From Pseudomonadota bacterium (lineage in GTDB: Bacteria > Pseudomonadota > Alphaproteobacteria > Parvibaculales > Parvibaculaceae), in NCBI GenBank assembly GCA_021780275.1, contig JAJXZC010000206.1, positions 1 to 6,060 of the forward strand: a DNA stretch of 6,060 nt, written 5' to 3'. Below, one piece after another: positions 1-4,298 of this stretch. Below the pieces are notes generated by a model. That model was not told the DNA's origin and searched no databases. It saw nothing but the letters and a program-made list of their open reading frames with translations. The stretch's first letter is position 1. Each line of letters starts with the position of its first letter. A program made the position numbers and the translations under genes.

Positions 1-128
1 GGGAGGAAAGGACGTCGCTCGAACAATTCGGCGAGGCCTATCGGAAGTATTTGCGTGAGACGCCTGCATTTATTCCGAAACTGTCTTCGCCAGGACGAGA
101 CGCCAACAGGCTGGGGCGCAGCTCATAA
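1..128 (+). CDS. Isoprenylcysteine carboxyl methyltransferase-like membrane protein, C-terminal fragment
   Basis: Only the last 41 codons are present. The reading frame enters at the left edge (first whole codon at base 3) and ends at TAA 126-128. The peptide begins EERTSLEQFGEAYRKYLRET and then reads PAFIPKL. A paired Glu-Glu, then Leu, then Phe-Gly-x-x-Tyr-x-x-Tyr, followed by a Pro-Phe-Ile-Pro motif, is the usual cytoplasmic C-terminal tail of the ICMT / phospholipid-methyltransferase (NnrU-like) family. Those are multi-pass membrane proteins that transfer methyl groups from S-adenosylmethionine. The membrane segments and the cofactor site would lie upstream of the window, so the substrate cannot be judged. 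It is followed 32 bases later by the DUF3141 gene on the same strand, so the two may be co-transcribed. The assignment rests on recalled family motifs over a short tail. Confidence 0.6.
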   Translation, partial: EERTSLEQFGEAYRKYLRETPAFIPKLSSPGRDANRLGRSS

Positions 129-129
129 C

Positions 130-149
130 TTGATCAGAAACCAGATCAA
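130..149. promoter_or_regulatory. Inverted repeat next to the ribosome binding site of the DUF3141 gene
   Basis: TTGATC at 130-135 and GATCAA at 144-149 form perfect 6-base arms around an 8-base loop, directly after the stop of the upstream gene. The right arm touches the likely Shine-Dalgarno sequence AAAGGA (148-153), which sits 7 bases before the ATG at 161. It could be a small operator or a weak hairpin that modulates translation, but 6-base arms also occur by chance. Confidence 0.2.
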
Positions 150-160
150 AGGAACAGACC

Positions 161-2116
161 ATGACTGAGGCGGAGAATCGTCCCGTGACCGTCGCGTTCA
201 AAAACGCTCTTGTCTCGCCGGCTTCTGGCGTCGCGCCCGCTTCCATCGCGACGGCGTCGAAACTAGATCCCTTGGCTTTGCCTGAAGGCGGCGTCGGCGA
301 TTTCTTCGATTATGCCAGGGATTTCGTCGAGAGAAGCTTTCTTTTTTGGGACGTCTTGCGCCAGCGCGCGGATAATTTTTTGGAGCACGAGCGTCTTGGC
401 CTGCCGGCGTTGCTCGATTTCAAATGGGAAATGTTGCTCGACGCGAGGATCTTTGATCAACCGGCCAATTACGCTTTGTTGCGGATCACCGAAGCTGCGG
501 GCTGCTCCGCACGCGACTGCGTCGATGAAGACAAGCCGCCGGTCCTGATTGTCGATCCGCGGGCTGGCCACGGGCCGGGTATTGGCGGCTTCAAACGCGA
601 TTCCGAAGTCGGAATGGCGCTAAAAGAAGGCCACCCGGTCTATTTCGTCATATTTTTCCCCGAGCCTTGCAAAGTCCAGACGCTCGCCGACGTGCTCCAT
701 GCGCTCCGCCGCTTCGTCGAAGAGGTCGCGCGCCGCCATCCCGGCAAGCCTCCGGTCCTCTATGGCAATTGCCAGGCAGGCTGGGCGATTGCATTGCTTT
801 CGGCAGATTGCCATGGCCTTGTCGGGCCGGCGGTGCTCAACGGCTCGCCGTTGTCCTATTGGTCGGGCCAATCCGGCGTCAATCCCGCGCGTCTCGCCGG
901 CGGTCTGCTTGGCGGGGTCTGGCTCCCTCATTTTCTCGCGGATCTCGGCGACGGGCGCTTTGATGGCGCTTGGCTCGCCCAGAATTTTGAAACGCTGAAG
1001 CCGGCTAACGCGCTCTGGGACAAATACGCCCAGCTCTTCACCCATCTCGACACGGAACGGGAGCGCTTCCTCGATTTTGAACGGTGGTGGAGCGGGTTCC
1101 ACAGTCTCGGCCGCGAAGAGATTGTCGCCATCGTCGAAAATCTCTTTATTGGCGACCAGATCGAACGCGGAATGTACCGAATTTGCTCGGGCTGCCACGC
1201 CGATTTGCGCCGGATCAAAAACCCGCTGGTGATCTTCGCCTCCCATGGCGACAACATCACGCCGCCGCATCAGGCGCTCGGCTGGATCGCCGCGGTCTAC
1301 AAGGACACCGCCGACCTCGTCGCGGCTGGCCAGCGGATCGTCTATCTGATCAACCCCCACGTCGGCCATCTCGGCATATTCGTTTCGGCCTCGGTGGCGC
1401 GGTTCGAGCACCGGGCCATTCTGGAAAGCCTTGACGAGATCGAAGCGCTTACGCCTGGGCTTTACGAAATGAAGATCGACAATCCCTCCGGCGACCAGGA
1501 TTGTCATAAGCCTAAATATTCTGTGCGCTTCGAGCCGCGCGACGTGGCGGACCTGCGCTTCGAGCGGGCGGACGAGTCCTTCGGGCGCGTCGAAGCCGTG
1601 TCGAAATCCCTGGATTCCTATTACTCGACCTTCGTCAGTCCTTGGGTCAGCACTTGCTCCACGCCCCTGATGGCGAATTTTTTGCGCTGGGCGCATCCCA
1701 TGCGGGCGAGCCGCTATCTGTCGTCCGAGCAATTCTGCCTGCCAATGAAAAGCGTCGAGCTTCTGGCGCCGATCGTGCGTGCGCAAAGGCGACCTGTTCG
1801 AGAATCGTCTCCGTGGTTGACGCTGGAGCGAGGCTTCATCGCCAAGACATCCGACGCCTTCGAATCGGCGCGCATTTGGCGTGATTCGCTGGAGGAAGCC
1901 GCCTTTTCCATCCTCTATGCCAATCCTTTGCTGGCGTTGGCGCCGACATTCTCACATTCCGCCGAAGATCGCCGCGGAACGTTTTGCGGTGAAACCGAGG
2001 GGCGCGGCGAGCCCCGGGGAAACAAAGACGACGCAAGGGCGAAAGTCTCCGAGGCGACCAGATGCGAGATTGGCGGCGCGAAAGGGGAAAAGAATGACGT
2101 CATATCAGTGCATTGA
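161..2116 (+). CDS. DUF3141 protein, PHA-synthase-like alpha/beta hydrolase
   Basis: A 651-residue protein that I recognise as DUF3141 (PF11339), a proteobacterial family often annotated as a poly(3-hydroxyalkanoate) synthetase-like protein; its reaction is not established. What is seen: residues 60-110 hold the conserved N-terminal block (FWDVLRQRADNFLEHE, then FKWEMLLDAR). Residues 132-145 read DPRAGHGPGIGGFK. A nucleophile elbow GNCQAG lies at 202-207 with Cys204 as candidate nucleophile, SHGDNITPP at 361-369 carries candidate Asp364, and VGHLGIFVS at 401-409 carries candidate His403. The order Cys, Asp, His and the Gly-x-Cys-x-Gly elbow match class I/III PHA synthases. No signal peptide is seen, so it is probably cytoplasmic or granule-associated. 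The start is supported by AAAGGA seven bases before the ATG. Conservation appears to fade after about residue 590: the last 60 residues are charged and use rarer codons (AGG, AGA, ATA). I recall longer family members with an extra C-terminal part, so this may be a short form or have an altered end. Confidence 0.85.
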   Translation: MTEAENRPVTVAFKNALVSPASGVAPASIATASKLDPLALPEGGVGDFFDYARDFVERSFLFWDVLRQRADNFLEHERLGLPALLDFKWEMLLDARIFDQPANYALLRITEAAGCSARDCVDEDKPPVLIVDPRAGHGPGIGGFKRDSEVGMALKEGHPVYFVIFFPEPCKVQTLADVLHALRRFVEEVARRHPGKPPVLYGNCQAGWAIALLSADCHGLVGPAVLNGSPLSYWSGQSGVNPARLAGGLLGGVWLPHFLADLGDGRFDGAWLAQNFETLKPANALWDKYAQLFTHLDTERERFLDFERWWSGFHSLGREEIVAIVENLFIGDQIERGMYRICSGCHADLRRIKNPLVIFASHGDNITPPHQALGWIAAVYKDTADLVAAGQRIVYLINPHVGHLGIFVSASVARFEHRAILESLDEIEALTPGLYEMKIDNPSGDQDCHKPKYSVRFEPRDVADLRFERADESFGRVEAVSKSLDSYYSTFVSPWVSTCSTPLMANFLRWAHPMRASRYLSSEQFCLPMKSVELLAPIVRAQRRPVRESSPWLTLERGFIAKTSDAFESARIWRDSLEEAAFSILYANPLLALAPTFSHSAEDRRGTFCGETEGRGEPRGNKDDARAKVSEATRCEIGGAKGEKNDVISVH

Positions 2117-2300
2117 GCGCGATCGACACGGTCAGAGCGCGATGATGTTTCGGATTTACTTTGATTCAGCCCTTTCCACTGGAATTGGCTCTGCCCATCC
2201 TTATTATATTGTCAAGCATATCCGCGAGACGGTCCATTCTTTCGATTTGGACGGTTGCGCTTGGCGCCAATATCGAGCTACAAATTCGGTGGTTCTGTGA
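2094..2300 (+). CDS. Doubtful 68-codon ORF overlapping the end of the DUF3141 gene
   Basis: An ATG at 2094 follows a purine-rich, Shine-Dalgarno-like AAAGGGGA (2081-2088) at good spacing. The ORF runs 68 codons to TGA 2298-2300. It overlaps the last 23 bases of the DUF3141 gene in another frame. Its stop overlaps an alternative GTG start (2297) of the next gene as GTGA, an arrangement typical of translational coupling. Against it: the peptide (begins MTSYQCIERDRHGQSAMMFR) matches no family I know, its third codon positions are far less G/C-rich than in neighbouring genes, and it covers the direct repeats and the probable promoter patch. It could be a leader ORF that brings ribosomes to the downstream gene, or chance. 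Confidence 0.2.
   Translation: MTSYQCIERDRHGQSAMMFRIYFDSALSTGIGSAHPYYIVKHIRETVHSFDLDGCAWRQYRATNSVVL
2115..2143. repeat. Two direct copies of GAGCGCGAT, 20 bases apart
   Basis: The 9-base word GAGCGCGAT occurs at 2115-2123 and 2135-2143. The first copy overlaps the TGA stop of the DUF3141 gene. The second continues as GATGATGTTTCGGATT, which from memory resembles half of the dispersed intergenic repeats common in Rhizobiales genomes (GAGCGCGAT-type ends around a hairpin). No matching inverted half (ATCGCGCTC) follows in this gap, so it would be a truncated copy. The 20-base period would also suit a dimeric regulator on one DNA face. Confidence 0.35.
2161..2240 (+). promoter_or_regulatory. Possible promoter of the metal-efflux genes
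   Basis: This is the most AT-rich patch of the window: TTATTATATTGTCAAG starts at 2201 in otherwise GC-rich DNA. Candidate elements are TATTAT (2202-2207) or TATATT (2205-2210) as a -10 with only a poor -35, or TTGTCA (2209-2214) as a -35 with a weak -10 near 2233-2238. A short palindrome TTCCA-C-TGGAA lies at 2174-2184 and could be an operator. I do not see a clear CueR/MerR-type long dyad with a 19-base spacer. The position, 70-150 bases before the small secreted protein, is right for a promoter; the exact elements are uncertain. Confidence 0.3.
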
Positions 2301-2311
2301 AAGCCTGGTCG

Positions 2312-2656
2312 ATGGCGAACTGGTTCCGGCTCATTTTCTCCGTTCTTGCGCTCGCAGGCCTGCTGGCCGCGGGAACGGGCGAAGCTTTGGCCGGAAAGAG
2401 CCATCCCCCTTGTTGCCCGGAAATGGCGGTCGCCATGACAACGGGCCATCACGCCGCCGGCAATGCAGGCGACCATCATGGAGCGACGCCAGACTGCTGC
2501 ATGGTGGGCGTCTGCGCCCTCATGGCTCCGGTTCCGGCTCCTCAGGCCTCTGTCGTGGAGCCCGGCGCTCATGCGCGGGTTGTGCTGCCGGCAATCGATG
2601 AAGCCGGCCCGCCAAGCTTCTCCCTCTCCGCAGTCTTGCGGCCCCCGATCGCGTAA
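2312..2656 (+). CDS. Small secreted Cys/His/Met-rich protein, putative metal binder, family unknown
   Basis: A 114-residue protein (from ATG 2312) that I cannot place in a named family. Residues 1-27 form a clear Sec signal peptide: a basic start (WFR), a hydrophobic core (LIFSVLALAGLLAAG) and an Ala-Leu-Ala site, so cleavage after Ala27 is likely. The mature N-terminal half is packed with soft-metal ligands: His31, Cys34-Cys35, Met38, Met42, His46-His47, His55-His56, Cys62-Cys63, Met64, Cys68 and Met71. The rest is Pro/Ala-rich with no cysteines. Two CC pairs, an extra Cys and paired His suggest a periplasmic Cu(I)/Ag(I) or Zn binder, which fits its position 94 bases upstream of cusB. It might act like CusF or CopL-type proteins, but it does not resemble the CusF fold. 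Start choice: no strong Shine-Dalgarno supports ATG 2312. GTG 2297 (119 residues, adds VKAWS, GGTGG four bases upstream) is a real alternative, and TTG 2255 is unlikely. Being coding is supported by the signal peptide and the ligand pattern. Confidence 0.65.
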   Translation: MANWFRLIFSVLALAGLLAAGTGEALAGKSHPPCCPEMAVAMTTGHHAAGNAGDHHGATPDCCMVGVCALMAPVPAPQASVVEPGAHARVVLPAIDEAGPPSFSLSAVLRPPIA

Positions 2657-2674
2657 AGCCGTGATTCTTCGCTT

Positions 2675-2697
2675 CCGTCCGCTCTGAAGGGCGACGG
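2675..2697 (+). other. RNA hairpin between the small secreted protein gene and cusB
   Basis: CCGTC (2675-2679) pairs with GACGG (2693-2697), and GCTC (2681-2684) pairs with GGGC (2689-2692) with one G-U pair. C2680 is bulged and the loop is TGAA. That gives a nine-pair, GC-rich stem starting 19 bases after the stop codon at 2656. No T-run follows, so it does not look like a standard intrinsic terminator. It could be a partial terminator, a 3'-end stabiliser or an mRNA processing site that sets different levels of the small protein and the pump. Confidence 0.35.
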
Positions 2698-2720
2698 TCG
2701 CGGCGCGACTCTATGCTTAC

Positions 2721-2734
2721 GCCGGCTTGCCGGC
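2721..2734 (+). other. Short GC hairpin just upstream of the cusB ribosome binding site
   Basis: GCCGG (2721-2725) and CCGGC (2730-2734) flank a CTTG loop, ending one base before the cusB Shine-Dalgarno GGGAG (2736-2740). Only five base pairs, but all G-C. It may be chance in GC-rich DNA. Confidence 0.2.
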
Positions 2735-2750
2735 TGGGAGACCGATCAGC

Positions 2751-4298
2751 ATGACTTCTTCCGCTCGTCTCAGGAGCGCGTTCGCGCTCGCGGCAGGCGT
2801 GGCCTTGGCGGCGACGCTTGCAGCTCCAACATTTCCTTTGGCCGTTCCAATTGCGCAGGCCGGCGCCCTCGCGCGGACGCAGGACGATCCGATTCTGTTC
2901 TATCGCGCCCCGATGGGCGGCGCCGACCTGTCCTCCGGGCCGAAGAAGGACGGCATGGGCATGGATTATCTGCCTGTCCGCCGATCCGACGTTCTTCCCT
3001 TGCTGAAGAAACTGCCCGCCGCTCCGGCCGCCTCCAACGAAAAACCCTTGTTCTGGCGCGATCCAATGGGCGGATCGGAGATTTCCCTTTCGCCGCAGAA
3101 GGATTCGATGGGCATGGATTTTCTGCCCGTGCGCGCGGCGGACATCGCCAAGCTGCTCCCCCCGATCGGAGCGCGCGCGCAACCCGCCCCGGAGGCGAAG
3201 CCGGGCAAGACGACCGAGAGACGCATCCTTTATTACCGCAACGCTATGGGTTTGCCCGACATTTCGAAGGTTCCCAAAAAGGACGCGATGGGCATGGATT
3301 ACGTGCCTGTCTATGAAGGCGAGGATACGGATTCCCCGGTCGTCCAACTGTCGCCGGGCAAGGTGCAGCGCGCCGGCGTGCGTTCGGAGCCGGTCCGGGT
3401 CCAAAACCTGGTCTCCACGATCCACGCGCCCGGCACAATCCAGCCCGACGAGCGCAGAATCGTTGTGGTCGCGCCGCGCACGGTCTCGTTCATCGAGAAG
3501 GTCGCCAATGTGACGACCGGCGACCGGCTGACCAAGGGCGAAATCCTGATGCGGCTCTATTCGCCGGAGATCGCTTCCGCCGCCGCGCAATATCTCGCCA
3601 CGCCCAATTTCGCCGGCGCCCGCACCCGCCTCGAAAACCTCGACGCGCCGCCGAGCGTGCTGGCCGAGATCGACCGCACCAGGAAAGTTCCGCTCTCCAT
3701 CGACTGGCCGGCGCCGCGCGACGGGATCGTGATGGAGCGCAAGGCGGTCGACGGCATGAAGGCTGATGCCGGCCAGACCTTGTTCACGATCGCCGACCTC
3801 AGCCATGTTTGGGCGCTGATCGACATTTCGGAGGAGGATTACGAAAGGGTCAAGGCCGGACAGGAGGTCGCGGTCCGCGCGCGCGGCGTCAACGCCAAAA
3901 CCTTTTCCGGCCGCGTCAGCCTGATCTATCCGGAAATCAACCGCGCAACGCGCACCGCGCGGGTGCGGGTCGAACTGGACAACCCGGAGCTGATTCTTCG
4001 TCCAGAAATGTATGTCCAAGCCGATATTGCGACCGGCGGCGGCAAAAAGGTTCTGACCGTTCCCGAAAGCGCGGTCATCGATTCCGGGACAGGTAAGCTC
4101 GTCCTCCTCGATCTGGGCGGCGGGCGCTTCGAGCCGCGCGAGGTCAAGACCGGCCTTCATGGTCAGGGCGAGGTTGAAATCCGCGAAGGCGTCGCCGAGG
4201 GCGACAAGGTCGTCACCGCCGCCAATTTCCTCATCGACGCCGAGAGCAATCTCAAGGCGGCGCTCAAAGGCCTTAGCCCGGCGGAGGCGTCGAAATGA
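2751..4298 (+). CDS. cusB: CusB-type periplasmic adaptor of a Cu(I)/Ag(I) RND efflux pump
   Basis: A 515-residue membrane fusion protein that links the inner-membrane pump CusA to an outer-membrane channel and delivers Cu(I)/Ag(I). Residues 1-37 are a signal peptide (RLR, a hydrophobic Ala/Leu core, cleavage probably after AQA). Three 30-residue heavy-metal-binding repeats follow at 48-77, 99-128 and 159-188, each with Met-Gly early and Met-Gly-Met-Asp late. The adaptor core then runs: first barrel-sandwich half about 223-272 (IHAPGTIQPDE), a short helical hairpin about 271-312, second half from WPAPRDGIV at 319, beta-barrel about 352-425 (TRTARVRVELDNPELILRPE), and a membrane-proximal end with FLIDAESNL at 493-501. 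E. coli CusB has about 407 residues; the extra length is the repeats. The hairpin seems about seven residues shorter than E. coli's as I recall it. ATG 2751 is chosen for GGGAG (2736-2740) ten bases upstream and a proper signal peptide; TTG 2727 only adds eight residues. The stop overlaps the cusA start (ATGA), so translation is coupled. Confidence 0.93.
   Translation: MTSSARLRSAFALAAGVALAATLAAPTFPLAVPIAQAGALARTQDDPILFYRAPMGGADLSSGPKKDGMGMDYLPVRRSDVLPLLKKLPAAPAASNEKPLFWRDPMGGSEISLSPQKDSMGMDFLPVRAADIAKLLPPIGARAQPAPEAKPGKTTERRILYYRNAMGLPDISKVPKKDAMGMDYVPVYEGEDTDSPVVQLSPGKVQRAGVRSEPVRVQNLVSTIHAPGTIQPDERRIVVVAPRTVSFIEKVANVTTGDRLTKGEILMRLYSPEIASAAAQYLATPNFAGARTRLENLDAPPSVLAEIDRTRKVPLSIDWPAPRDGIVMERKAVDGMKADAGQTLFTIADLSHVWALIDISEEDYERVKAGQEVAVRARGVNAKTFSGRVSLIYPEINRATRTARVRVELDNPELILRPEMYVQADIATGGGKKVLTVPESAVIDSGTGKLVLLDLGGGRFEPREVKTGLHGQGEVEIREGVAEGDKVVTAANFLIDAESNLKAALKGLSPAEASK
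2892..3314 (+). repeat. Three tandem heavy-metal-binding domains encoded in cusB
   Basis: Three homologous 30-codon units lie at 2892-2981, 3045-3134 and 3225-3314. Shared residues are aromatic-Arg, Met-Gly, Ser, Pro, Lys-Asp, then Met-Gly-Met-Asp, aromatic and Pro-Val. Each unit has three methionines in the same spacing (Met55/69/71, Met106/120/122, Met166/180/182 of CusB). The DNA word ATGGGCATGGATT is in units two and three, and unit one has CATGGGCATGGATT. The spacing of 14 and 2 residues is close to that of the three-Met Cu/Ag site of E. coli CusB. The linkers, of 21 and 30 residues, are rich in Ala and Pro. Confidence 0.85.
4283..4287 (+). promoter_or_regulatory. Ribosome binding site of cusA inside the end of cusB
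   Basis: GGAGG lies seven bases before the ATG at 4295. This near-perfect Shine-Dalgarno fixes the cusA start and shows that cusA can recruit its own ribosomes as well as receive those finishing cusB. Confidence 0.8.

Noticed and set aside
620..1786. 388-codon open frame on the minus strand opposite the DUF3141 gene
   Set aside because: It is a shadow of the conserved DUF3141 core and has no recognisable motif.
1999..2019. GGGGC / GCCCC hairpin and a CCCCGGGG palindrome as a terminator
   Set aside because: It lies inside the DUF3141 reading frame, has only five pairs and no T-run.
2255..2311. TTG start that would lengthen the small secreted protein by 19 residues
   Set aside because: It would bury the signal peptide behind an unusual N-terminus and has no ribosome binding site.
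2520..4160. 546-codon open frame on the minus strand opposite cusB
   Set aside because: It lies antisense to a clear CusB with matching domains; long antisense frames are expected where third positions are G/C-rich. The product is Arg/Gly/His-rich with no family resemblance.
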